Assembly: GCF_963422355.1 (NCBI RefSeq)
Contig: NC_085094.1
Location: 3,636,391 to 3,700,390 of the forward strand
DNA: 64,000 nucleotides
Reading direction: 5' to 3'
Source of the DNA: Corticium candelabrum
Taxonomy: Eukaryota; Porifera; Homoscleromorpha; Homosclerophorida; Plakinidae
Shown here: piece after piece, positions 11,401 to 18,359 of the stretch
Numbering within the stretch: the stretch's first letter is position 1
Layout: every line of letters begins with the position of its first letter
Made by a program: the position numbers and the translations under genes
Notes under the pieces: generated by a model
The model's database searches: none
What the model saw: the letters and a program-made list of their open reading frames with translations, nothing else
Told to the model about the DNA's origin: nothing

Positions 11401-13992
11401 AAATAACTGGTTATACGGCACATACATATCATATGGCATACATACATGACATAACTGTATTATCATTAATTAATTAAGTAAATGATACACCCCAAAACGT
11501 TAGTCAGAGTTTAGTTAATTAAACTCTCAAGGCATGCAAGCTCTTCCTTTCAAATAATTAACTTCAAGCAAACAAGAGTCTGATGCAATTCAATATACCA
11601 TATTTCTTCAAATAGTGGCCGCCCTCGTTTAGAAGCCACAGCTGAAGAGACTTGTTGAAAATAGAGGCCGCACTAGTCTGCAGTTACTGGCCACGCCCAT
11701 ATCACATGCTTTTGATTCCCATCCTATTATGCGCACTCAATCTATCAATTACATTTTGTCAACACAACCTACTGGTACTTTCCACGTGGTTCTCAGCGCA
11801 TGTATGTCTAGAATGTAGATAACATGATAGCCGTGGCATTTACAGCTACATCTGCTGTGGTTGGCACCTTCCAAAGTGTCCAATTATGTCAACAGAAAAA
11901 TGTGATGTTCAAGTACAAACGTGTCACGGTGTGAAGTAGAGAATCAAAATAGATGCTGCCCTCAAATACAAGCCGCCCTCGTTTAGAGGCCGCAGTTCTG
12001 TAACCTTGCTAAAATAGAGGCCGCGGCCACTACTTGAAGAAATACGGTACTGTAACTCTCTATTTTGTAAAAGTCCCAGTATATTGTAAATCCAGAAATT
12101 TTCATACTCATAAATTCTAGTACTTCTGCCCATGAAGTAGTTCATACACATGTTAGTATGGGACATTGGTACTAATTCAAGTGCATCATCTATCTACAAA
12201 TTTTAGTATTCATGTTATTTTGTACAACTTTTCATGAGTATGAACATTTCTGGATTTACAGTACATACAACCAACCTTACCGTGATACATCTCAGTCTCT
12301 AGTCGAAACAATTGACTTTGAATGTCCAGAAGAAAAGACTCAACCATGTTTGAAGAAAACGTCTTGCCCTGAACTAAAACTTGCAGAGGCTAAATACCAA
12401 ACAACTTAATATTTCCACACAAACACAAGCTACACGTACATCAAAACACACCTTCCTAGTGTTTAAATTGCGAGATGGTATGTGAGCTAAAACTGTGACT
12501 TGGAGTTTCGGTGTGTAGACAACGTCACAACCAGGCACGCAAAACTACCGACAACATACTTGTACTAGAGACGCAACACATGATGGTAAACGACAGCAAT
12601 AAGAGCAAACCGGTTGGACAAGAGCTCGAAGACACGAGCCGAAAGCAAAAAATACGTCATCCAACAACACACTTGATGTCACAGTGTCCTATAAACAACA
12701 ACCATAAAACTGATAAAGCCAATTATTCAGCATCACATAGTTGTCAAACAAAAAGTTGACATATCCGACTAATAACCGGATATACCCATTGCTGGCATAA
12801 ACAATAGTCATATCTGTCTATAGTGTTTTCTATATTCCACATAATCTCTCTTGATAAAGACCAGGCATCTAGTGTTCACAAATATTAAACTGAGCAGCAA
12901 CTGTGCTATTTAAATGCATACATTTCTTTCATGAATGTTGCCTCTAGACTTTTTTGCTACAGAAGTGTTATAATTGAGGTAAAATTTATGCACAATTACC
13001 AAGCCATACTGTGTTTACTCTCTGTGCACGTTGACATTTTACATTGGAAAATCGTAACTCCGCTGTTTGTAGGAATTTAGTGACAATTTTGGCACCGTTT
13101 GAAACCACAGAAGTGGCATTTCATTTTTGCGGCATTTCAATAAAGTGCGCTAAACAGGCAAGAGCAATAGGACTTATGCATATCAAACTGAGTACAGTGA
13201 ATAATGCCCTATTATTGTGTTAGTATAATTTCATATATCTTTATTCAAATATATACACATTCGTTGTGAGATTTGATATGCTAATGGGAATCTTGTTCAC
13301 TGCATGAGCCTTGGATCTTCCAGGTCCATTTCTGGTGTGTTTTCGTCTTCTTGTTCCGAATTGTAGCTATCTGCACTTACCATTACAACGTTCACGTCGT
13401 CCTCTTTGTCGTCTATGCTGAAACATTCTAGATCTGCGAGCTAAAATGATGTAAGCAATGGTCAAATATTGGGACCTTTTGGACACTGTTACTAATAATT
13501 TCAGACTAGAAGGTCAAAAGGCTAGAATGCACAATCTACTTGAGGCATACTTGCGTGTAAGAAGATCTGTTACGAGTACACAAAGGCAATTACTAAAGAT
13601 CTTAAGAGGGTCACTATGTGAAACACCTGGTGAAACTACAGTCTCATAAGCACTACCTGTGTAAAAGGTCAATGTGAACGAAGAGTAGGTTCACTGCTAC
13701 AGTATTCTATAAAACCTACTTCAGTAATGCAACTGATGCAAAATTGCATAACTTTTTTTCTCCAATTAGTAAGTACACCAGGATCTTCACTCCTATGTGA
13801 CATGCTCAATCACAGAACCAACACAGAGAACAGAAACATTACCACTGTCCGTTGAGAACAACTCAGATCGAGAAGAAAAACAAACGCATGGCTACTGGGC
13901 AAGAAGTAGACAGGAGACGACGCGGAAACAACTGGATGTGAACCGCTGTCACTTTGTGCACTGGACGATATCACTTTTACTTGACTCCAGAT
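1..13992 (-). CDS. SZT2: SZT2 homologue (KICSTOR complex subunit), partial, multi-exon
   Basis: SZT2 scaffolds KICSTOR, which holds GATOR1 on the lysosome so that mTORC1 responds to amino acids. The translated exons follow, in order, the vertebrate SZT2 protein as I remember it: a VWA-like N-terminus (DGVCEFLDVNTADTLLYQLR), GLPLFYVQPGSSTPV, LPKHLHVPN, LENYLYHIRWVW, LREGFHIASSALG, VTEAWIEPQCG, and VINRKNMYVYQEQ near the left edge. Reading 5' to 3' the order runs from high to low coordinates; the gene leaves the window at position 1, near the equivalent of human residue 2200 of about 3430. Exons have GT-AG borders, consistent phase and short introns, except where MITEs or microsatellites expand them. 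The first exon or exons and the start codon are not identified. The order and density of matches make the assignment close to certain; exact borders are by eye. Confidence 0.94.
2381..4248 (-). CDS. SZT2: SZT2 exons including a 1.58-kb giant exon
   Basis: Exon 4009-4248 encodes LTQPCLLQYVLFPPLACG and LHIVTEAWIEPQCG (human CVVQYILFPPHS and LNLVTEVWVEPQYG). Exon 2381-3962 is the longest of the gene, about 527 codons, beginning HRSSTSLVSTLCSYEQLFLM (human RDAACIGSMLSFEYLIQLC) and ending LPLFISFICSV...LTSIPTCLG (human LPPLFLHLTCSV...SLPTCLG). Its middle holds PVYIYECHQWM, the counterpart of PVYIYSCSLE. The final third is strongly acidic (a run of D/E before the LPLF strand), as in the vertebrate protein. 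The acceptor CATTGTAG at 3963 and the donor GG/GTAATG at 2380 set the borders; the 3' border of the 4248 exon could be 4009 or 4015. Confidence 0.92.
4297..4334. repeat. (GT)n microsatellite in SZT2 intron
   Basis: An uninterrupted GT run of about 19 units, with further imperfect GT at 4278-4296. It lies just downstream, in gene sense, of the exon ending at 4363. Confidence 0.95.
4363..6529 (-). CDS. SZT2: SZT2 central exons
   Basis: Exons 6486-6529, 6347-6424, 5825-5875, 5616-5768, 5431-5554, 5196-5371, 4500-4757 and 4363-4441. Key stretches: DPVSQFATFWRPVISLDTSI (human AQFAAYWKPVLSMDANSW), YKWFHIHRIAVQLDYDA, PLPKHLHVPNASGRFSTAQC (human IPKHLHTPGSNGRYSTIQC), PHMVVRIAFVAGTPPD, YEKLPAEL, SLENYLYHIRWVW and RLREGFHIASSALGLVYL. 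The intron 5769-5824 is about 56 nt with donor GTATGA and acceptor ACGTAG; it is required to bring LDYDA into frame with PLPKHLH. A short exon between 5196 and 4757 may be missed. The intron below 4363 holds a GT repeat. Confidence 0.9.
6930..7511. mobile_element. MITE, 582 bp, TA-flanked
   Basis: The ends are inverted copies: GGGCCGTGTTTCCACTAGCT at the left and, as reverse complement, GGGCGGCGTTTCCACTAGCT at the right. TA flanks both ends (6928-6929 and 7512-7513). The interior has further inverted AAACTAGTTTA/AAACTGGTTTA motifs and no open frame. It is a non-autonomous DNA transposon in an SZT2 intron; the end sequence resembles Tc/mariner- or Harbinger-type MITEs, and the family is uncertain. 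Confidence 0.8.
7707..8965 (-). CDS. SZT2: SZT2 exons between VWA-like and PPGSTTP regions
   Basis: Exons 8876-8965 (LPTLMRKRYSEEKIQSDIMR, human ALRRKKHTEKEVPADLV), 8743-8801 (LGSRVREGFQIRDVFLSK, human SVRLREGYSVREVTLAK), 8582-8655 (TQLEVKIVMPWKEEVKLEYH, human SQLEVKLVLLWKHNMRIEY), about 8007-8087 (QVSLVVEAGYDFLVDIS) and 7707-7836 (FQRSDQLMIHLSSFSTVSAH, ending PLFYVQPGSSTPV). The first three are in continuous phase. The intron at 8090-8580 carries a long CA microsatellite, and the intron 6530-7706 carries a 582-bp MITE. A small linking exon near 7.9 kb may be missing from this list. Confidence 0.87.
8227..8447. repeat. (CA)n microsatellite in SZT2 intron
   Basis: Long CA run with short interruptions (AGCACGTG near 8302, GATA near 8320, and a CATGCACACGTG tail). 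It fills the intron between SZT2 exons 8582-8655 and 8007-8087. The apparent open frames of C/V or H/T on either strand are artefacts of the repeat. Confidence 0.96.
9690..10925 (-). CDS. SZT2: SZT2 exons of the VWA-like domain
   Basis: Exons 10818-10925, 10620-10755, 9787-9868 and 9690-9726. They encode GLLDMIHSCTLALQLLSSAA, VVIVSDGVCEFLDVNTADTL, HLLRFIAEASGGAHLTV and NFEDVFYDPDEG. The second is almost the human motif GIVVITDGVTSVPDVAVCET, where the conserved SDG/TDG corresponds to the metal-site strand of VWA folds. Phases follow on correctly from the 12281 exon (109 nt, then 108, 136, 82 and 37). A MITE lies at 9926-10499 in the intron between the 10620 and 9868 borders. One or two further exons probably lie at 9340-9660, but their frame could not be fixed. 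Confidence 0.85.
9926..10499. mobile_element. MITE, 574 bp, TAA target duplication
   Basis: Left end GAGCGTGTTCACACCGAC; the right end reads GAGCGTGTCCACACTTG as reverse complement. Direct TAA repeats at 9923-9925 and 10500-10502 match the three-base TWA duplications of PIF/Harbinger elements. The subterminal ACTATGATTAG repeats are also inverted at the other end. No transposase is present. It sits in an SZT2 intron. Confidence 0.78.
11211..11419. mobile_element. MITE, 209 bp (GCCGTATAAC ends)
   Basis: Terminal inverted repeats GCCGTATAACCGATTATTTC at the left and GCCGTATAACCAGTTATTTC as the reverse complement of the right. A second member of the family lies at 49312-49567. It is in an SZT2 intron. 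Confidence 0.7.
11596..12049. mobile_element. MITE, 454 bp (TACCRTATTTCTTCAA ends)
   Basis: Left end TACCATATTTCTTCAAATAG; right end, reversed, TACCGTATTTCTTCAAGTAG. Internal CCGCCCTCGTTTAGA and AAATAGAGGCCGC blocks occur at both sides. The same type of end occurs at 51706-52154. It lies in an SZT2 intron. Confidence 0.75.
12085..12260. mobile_element. MITE, 176 bp (TGTAAATCCAGAAA ends)
   Basis: Starts TGTAAATCCAGAAATTTTC and ends with the reverse complement of TGTAAATCCAGAAATGTTC; ATACTCAT follows in both arms. It is adjacent to the MITE at 11596-12049, and its right end is 20 bases from an SZT2 exon. Confidence 0.75.
12281..13992 (-). CDS. SZT2: SZT2 N-terminal exons (first four recognised)
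   Basis: Exons 13843-13992, 12611-12688, 12452-12544 and 12281-12389. The first encodes a stretch ending in HAFVFLLDLSCSQRTV, matching the human FVIELDLSPST strand that opens the VWA-like domain. It joins in phase 0 to DTVTSSVLLDDVFFAFGSCL (human VLFDEVFHALSRCL), then FCVPGCDVVYTPKLQVTVLA and PLQVLVQGKTFSSNMVESFL. Every donor is GT and every acceptor AG, and the phases agree (lengths 150, 78, 93 and 109). The intron between the first two exons is over 1.1 kb and contains a separate terminal exon (see 13240-13440). Upstream coding sequence is not recognised; a DAW-containing stretch at 14085-14150 looks more like a fragment of the PHD gene at 50 kb. Confidence 0.85.
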
Positions 13993-14350
13993 CTAAAAAT
14001 ACATGATTAGAAGCAAATACAGTAGTACAGAAACTGATTATGACTTCTCATGAACACATAACTATCATGTCAACATCATTACCTTTGGCAAGTTGCCAAC
14101 TGATCTTATGCCCATAGTCAGACAGCACCAGGCATCATTGGTGAAAAGTATGTTTTATGCCATTTATCAGTTTTATTTTAATGGTGATGCTAATGCTGTT
14201 TATTTTACAACCAAACCCTCAGCCACAGGAGGGCTGATATACCAGGTACCATGATACTTTACGGCACAAAACATCTCTAAAATCAGTAGTTGATTAATAT
14301 TAACAAAAAGAGTTCTGGTATCTAAAAAATGATGAATTCCTAGGTGTTAC
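12890..14350. repeat. Repeat A, copy 1 (SZT2 5' region)
   Basis: This block, containing the SZT2 exon 13843-13992, is similar to 26690-27310, 37140-37480, 43555-43880 and 48015-48640. Shared landmarks: TTTCATGAATGTTGCCTCTAG, TCTATAAAACCTA.TTCAGTAATGCA, CCAGGATCTT.ACT, ATTATGACTTCTCATGAACA and CAGACAGCACCAGGCATCA. The piece 13010-13670 is missing from the other copies and contains the isolated terminal exon. The last landmark also resembles the FTYDAW codons of the PHD gene at 50 kb, so that part may be a transposon fragment. Confidence 0.7.
13240..13440 (-). CDS. Isolated 3' terminal exon with polyadenylation signal
   Basis: Acceptor ATTTTAG at 13441 opens an in-frame acidic stretch (LADLECFSIDDKEDDVNVV, later EQEDENTPEMDLEDPRLMQ) that ends in TGA at 13297-13299. 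An AATAAA hexamer sits at 13240-13245, about 55 bases further on. The exon lies inside the SZT2 intron between 13843 and 12688, on the same strand. It could end a short alternative SZT2 transcript, since the preceding exon also ends in phase 0, or it could belong to an unrecognised nested gene or transposon. The sequence matches no family I know. Confidence 0.4.
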
Positions 14351-14535
14351 TACTGGCTGGGTTAAAGCCAATTATAATACCAAATTGTCATGAACGTCTT
14401 GTAAAGTGATTGCCTCCATGGATGGATGAAAGCAAATACCCAACAAATAATACAAACAAAAACTACCAATTAAATTTTGAAACGATAATATTGCCTACAT
14501 TATTTATTTAATTAATTAATTAACAAGAAAAAGCG

Positions 14536-15060
14536 CATTGCTTCACCTGGCTAGAGTGGCTCTGCGGCCGCAGCTGTGGTGTCTGCACGCACTGCCTTAT
14601 GAACCACTCTGCTATGAAATATCTCGACAGACGTTGCTGGTCGGCAAGAACAACGTAAATATCGTCAGCAGACGCCTGAAAACAGAATTCGCCGTTTGTC
14701 CTATGATTGAGAGAACAAGTGTGCGAGCGTACCATCGACTCGAGTAAGCCCAAAGACAGCCACGAATGTGAAGTTCTAGGCTCTTGTGCGCGTACACTAT
14801 TCAGTAAACTGCGCATGCGTGGTTGTCTGGCAAGTCAGCAGGGGCAGCCAAGACATCTAGACAGCAGTAACCAGAGCGTGTTATATAAAGAGACGGCTGT
14901 GCAAGTATATGAAGAGGCTCTGAAAGCAATCCCCATGCATGAAACAGGTAGACTGGTATTCTAGGGAGGTAATCGGCGCTACACGGGTCTGGGGACCGAG
15001 GCTTAGAGCAGCATCGGGTATCGGATCAAGCCTAGACTTCCAGTAGCTACGCATACGAAG
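14536..15060. repeat. Repeat B, copy 1
   Basis: Starts near CATTGCTTCACCTGGCTAGA and includes CAGACGTTGCTGGTCGGCAA, GCGTGGTTGTCTG and a GTCTGGG..CGAGGCTTA tail. Similar sequence recurs at 30213-30560 and 57724-58055, each time on the low-coordinate side of an S gene. No open frame is conserved between copies, so it is probably a dispersed or segmentally duplicated non-coding repeat. Confidence 0.7.
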
Positions 15061-15361
15061 CAGTGGTCATATCACTACTGCAGTACACAAAGTCAAAAAC
15101 TCGTATAATAAATTAATAACTAATTCCTCAAGCGCTACAGCTAGCTAGTAAATTGCCACAACAATTCAAAATCAGTGATTGCACAAAAGCAACGTCAAAA
15201 CAGTGTCACACTAAACGCGGGCATCGTGTAAATGCGTGCGTGCAATCTAATGCTAGTCGGAACGAATTGAATGTCATCTAGGATCAATCTATACAGTAAT
15301 AGAGTGTTGAACAGTCAAACAACAAACGTGAACTAAACGAGCTGCCTCGTCTGCAGTCATC

Positions 15362-17498
15362 TCAAGACACAGGCGACCATTTCCCGCAACTTTTACTAGT
15401 ATCGCACATTTGCGCTTTGTGGTACGGATTGAATTGTCCGTCGCGGTAACAGCCACTGCCGATGCTGCAACCGCACGTACTCCAGGGCGTGACGCAACCA
15501 AACGCAAGACCGCAAGTGCCGTCGCCATTGCACCTCTGGCAGTAGAGGCATCTGTATGGTTTGCCGACGCAACATCCGTTCTGACACTTATCGTGAGACG
15601 TGCAACTGTTGCCGTCGTCGCATGTTCCTACGGAAAGCCTTGTCCACCAATATCTTGAATAGCTCTTTTGGCATTGCTAACAAAAAAATTACTTAATATA
15701 AAAAATAAACAAAATAATAATAAAATAAAAACAAAAATTACAGAAATAAAAATATAAAATTAAACTAAAAAATTAAAATTAAAAAATTGCCAAATTAAAA
15801 TTAAATACATATAAATATAAATAAAAAGTTAAATTAAAATAAGCAAATAACTATAAACACTAAATATTAAAGATATGAAATACAATAAAAATTAAGAGCA
15901 AAGCAAAAATTATAAATTAAAAAAAATTAACTGTCAATAGTTCTGATCACGTGAAGCTCACATTGCAGCCGTTTGGGCTTTTTTCGAGTTGCCTGTAGCA
16001 TCTCCCACCAATGTAACACGCTTTGTTGTCGTCGTCAGATCGAGTTCGTCTTTCTTCGAGACTAGGGCAACTTCTCCCCGAGCCACACTGAGGAACTCGT
16101 ACGGTACGAGTTCTTCTTTCACGCAGCACAACGCAACAGGGAGCAGTGCATGTCCACGACGACCACGAGTGTACTTGACAATCAACTAGAGAATAGAACG
16201 AGCTATTTAATATCAAGAATAGATTTTATTATAAAGCAATTGCGATAGATAGAGGCTATTAATTTAATTAACAATTAGACCTTTGCGAGAGAAAATATTG
16301 TACATGCAAACTTAAGAGTATCAATTTCTTACTGTTGCAAGGTCGGCATTGGTATCGGTAGGAAATTTTCGTGTAGTACTCGATGCTGCTTCTGTACTTC
16401 GTCCTATAACAACAGAAATACGCTACAGGTACGTAACTCTACTGTACAACTCATGCCCAAACAGTAACCCTAGATAAACATGCACGTGTACCCTCTAGCT
16501 ACGTCGTGACGCGACCGAGCAATCAATCTACTCGTTACTAAAAATTACTGTACTCTGTGTTTACAAAGACTAGCTACAACGCATCTATCCGCGTCTGTAG
16601 CTAATCACCGCACACATGCAGACTGGTGAAACGTTCTGTCGCAGATTACCCCACCCTGTCATTACGAATTGAGTCGATCGTTGCAAACGCCGGTGTGGCA
16701 CCTCCCACTGACGGCACCCGTAAAACACAACTCCTGTTAGCGCGTGGTTGTGACGATGTTTACGGAAGACCCGTGTATTAGCCTCGTACCAGATCCTCTC
16801 GCGCCGTCGTGCCCGGTTCCCGTATAACATACGGGAACGACGGCGCGAGAGGGTCTGGTACGAGGCTACCGTGTATGCAGTTGGTAGCACGTTCCCTGGC
16901 TACAAATCTAGACACCGCGCGTTGACAAAGTAAAGAAAGGATTATGTGGAGCCCCATGGCATCATGCCAGACACCCAGCTCCCAAGGCAGAATCCGATTG
17001 TCGTTAGTTTTTCGTAACTCAAAAGTGTTACTTGGCATGCTTCGAGTTCAACAATCAGGAGGCCGAGTCTGAGGAAATGCAACTGCATGCTCCTTCACGA
17101 TTCCCTAAATTTCTCACCAGAAGATACGAGGTTTCGAAGCGCGTAAATGCTTGTGCTGCACGAGATTCTGAATATATAGCTAACCTACCTGCGGCCTGAG
17201 CAGCGACCCCATCCAAAAAGTCCGCACTTGTAACGGTAGTGCTCTCGATAGGCCGTTTGCTTGTATCGGGAAGCTTTGACAGAGTAGGACACACGTTCTC
17301 TGCACCGATAGCGACTCCTAGCACGTACAGTACAACAAATCAAGACAAATTCAGCAGCAGGAGGTCTGGTATTACATTAGCTCACCCGCCACAACCTCCT
17401 TGCCAGTACTCGTCTGCACGAGAGCAATGCATGAGAACGAGCAGCATCGATGCTAGCAGCATCCAATGAACGAGACGAGTGTGTGTCATCGACCGCAT
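15362..17498 (-). CDS. S1: secreted EMI-like/TSP1/cysteine-rich protein, intact (283 aa)
   Basis: Five exons: 17386-17498, 17189-17317, 16333-16403, 15962-16185 and 15362-15676. They total 852 nt, an exact multiple of three ending in TGA. Exon 1 encodes a signal peptide (VHWMLLASMLLVLMHCSRA) and an acidic-glycine end. Exons 2-3 make an EMI-like domain (RYRCRERVSYSV, YKCGLFGWGRC, RTKYRS, YQCRPC). Exon 4 is a thrombospondin type-1 repeat (VHSWSSWTCTAPCC, RRTRTVRVPQCGSGRSCP). Exon 5 is one cysteine-rich module (GTCDDGNSCTSHDKC, YRCLYCQRCNGDGTCG, STCGCSIGSGCY). Likely an extracellular matrix or secreted adhesion protein; ligand unknown. The intron between exons 2 and 3 carries a 90-bp hAT-like insertion, and the intron before exon 5 is A/T-only low complexity. 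The start is the first ATG of the signal-peptide exon. Confidence 0.88.
15690..15945. repeat. A-rich/T-poor low-complexity intron of S1
   Basis: Almost only A and T, with A dominating the plus strand (AAATAAAAAT-like words). It is therefore T-rich in the sense of the minus-strand gene and forms the intron between exons 4 and 5. Equivalent tracts occur in S2 to S5 with different lengths. Confidence 0.85.
16779..16868. mobile_element. 90-bp hAT-like micro-MITE with 8-bp target duplication
   Basis: A near-perfect hairpin: TAGCCTCGTACCAGATCCTC at the left, matched by its inverted copy at the right (one mismatch, a 7-base length difference near the loop). CCGTGTAT is repeated directly on both sides (16771-16778 and 16869-16876). 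Eight-base duplications and TAG-type ends are typical of hAT transposons. The paralogous intron of S4, near 45928-45942, reads straight through with a single site. Confidence 0.85.
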
Positions 17499-17534
17499 AG
17501 CTATACGAGACTGTGAAGAATGGTCTGCTGACTG

Positions 17535-17600
17535 CATGCATATATACATACACCAGCTAATTAGTCCGTTCTTTGCTCGAGTTAGATTGACGTAATTACA
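17535..17600 (-). promoter_or_regulatory. S1 core promoter candidate: TATATA and TTACGTCA
   Basis: Read on the minus strand, a TTACGTCA bZIP/CRE-type octamer (17588-17595) precedes a TATATA motif (about 17541-17546) lying about 45 bases upstream of the S1 ATG. The same pair stands upstream of S3 and S4, but I do not find it upstream of the broken S2 and S5. Confidence 0.4.
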
Positions 17601-17769
17601 CAAATTCCCGCGTATACTCTAATTACACTCTTGTTATTAGGCGGAAACAACACAAAACCCCGGTTCTAAGACTGTTCCCCGTTCTTTTCCCGAGCTAATT
17701 AATTAACACAAAATACAGCCTTACTAATATACATAGATAGCGGTAAGTTACACACCTTCCCACGTGACC

Positions 17770-17965
17770 AACTGCAATTGCCTCTGAAGTCGCGACATTC
17801 GCGTCGGGCGCGTTGTCATATTCCTGCCATCGCAGGGAACAGATGTAGCAAACGTGGCAGCTACTCGACGCGCGTACAGTACACACGCAGGCAATCGGGT
17901 CGTCTTACAACCGTTTTTAGTATCTACACTTGGCAGTCGGCTAGGCACGCGCACGAGGTGCCCGT
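17770..17965 (-). pseudogene. L1 remnant, distal part (exon 6 fragment, left of Gypsy)
   Basis: Contains CGTCTTACAACCGTTTTTAG and CTTGGCAGTCGGCTAGGCAC, the counterpart of the exon-6 start of L2 near 35130-35180. The reading frame is broken, and the homology stops at the Gypsy element to resume at 22380. Matching fragments at 41000-41300 and 46900-47150 share the same degeneration. Confidence 0.75.
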
Positions 17966-17969
17966 GGCT

Positions 17970-18350
17970 TGTGGTAAGTTAGTATTATGTTACCTACGCG
18001 TAATTAGTATTATCAACAGTGTAGTGCGCAAAAGTATACGCTAGTTATAGACCGCTTGAGAGTGTCTAAACGAAATACACCCCGCTCCGCCCACGAGTGC
18101 TAACGAGCTGGGCGCAGCGGAGTGCATTCGTTTATACACTTGCCAGAAGGTCTATAACTGGTTTGAACACCCAGCTGAGGCGTTGATATCCTTGCACAGA
18201 CAATTGACATCTTGAGAAACCAGTAGGCCCAGTTAGACGGCCCGATTTATTGACCGGTCAGTCAATATGTAGCGAAAGTAAGCGAACACTGGACACTGAT
18301 TGGCGCAGACGAAGCTAGGGTGCTAAAATCAGTCAAACCCTACTGAGCCT
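17970..18350 (+). repeat. 5' LTR of the Gypsy element
   Basis: Begins TGTGGTAAGTTAGTATTATG and ends with AGTCAAACCCTACTGAGCC; both ends recur at 22302-22389. The 5' copy is about 380 bp against about 88 bp at the 3' end. The extra sequence includes a foldback at 18042-18159, so one or both LTRs have been rearranged. Confidence 0.72.
18042..18159. mobile_element. Foldback insertion inside the 5' LTR
   Basis: Arms of about 50 bases: TAGTTATAGACCGCTTGAGA at the left faces an inverted GGTCTATAACT at the right, and both arms hold an AAACGAA..CAC.CCGC.CCGCCCA block. It is absent from the short 3' LTR. No target duplication could be identified. Confidence 0.65.
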
Positions 18351-18359
18351 GCAGACGAC

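Noticed and set aside
13458..13649. Plus-strand 63-aa frame in the SZT2 intron
   Set aside because: It lies in non-repeated intron sequence with no similarity, codon bias or splice signals.
14536..14700. Repeat B considered as a tRNA-derived SINE because of GGCTAGAGTGGC-like sequence
   Set aside because: No convincing A and B box pair at tRNA spacing and no cloverleaf could be drawn.
17055..17324. Minus-strand frame beginning MLGVAIGAENVCPTLSKLPD over S1 exon 2
   Set aside because: The true frame, fixed by splice phase and by similarity to L2, reads RYRCRERVSYSVKASRYKQT; the other frame only happens to lack stops.
15362..17498. Cysteine-rich S proteins considered as venom-like toxins
   Set aside because: The TSP1 and EMI-like domains and the modular cysteine repeats fit secreted matrix or adhesion proteins; no toxin fold or motif is recognisable.
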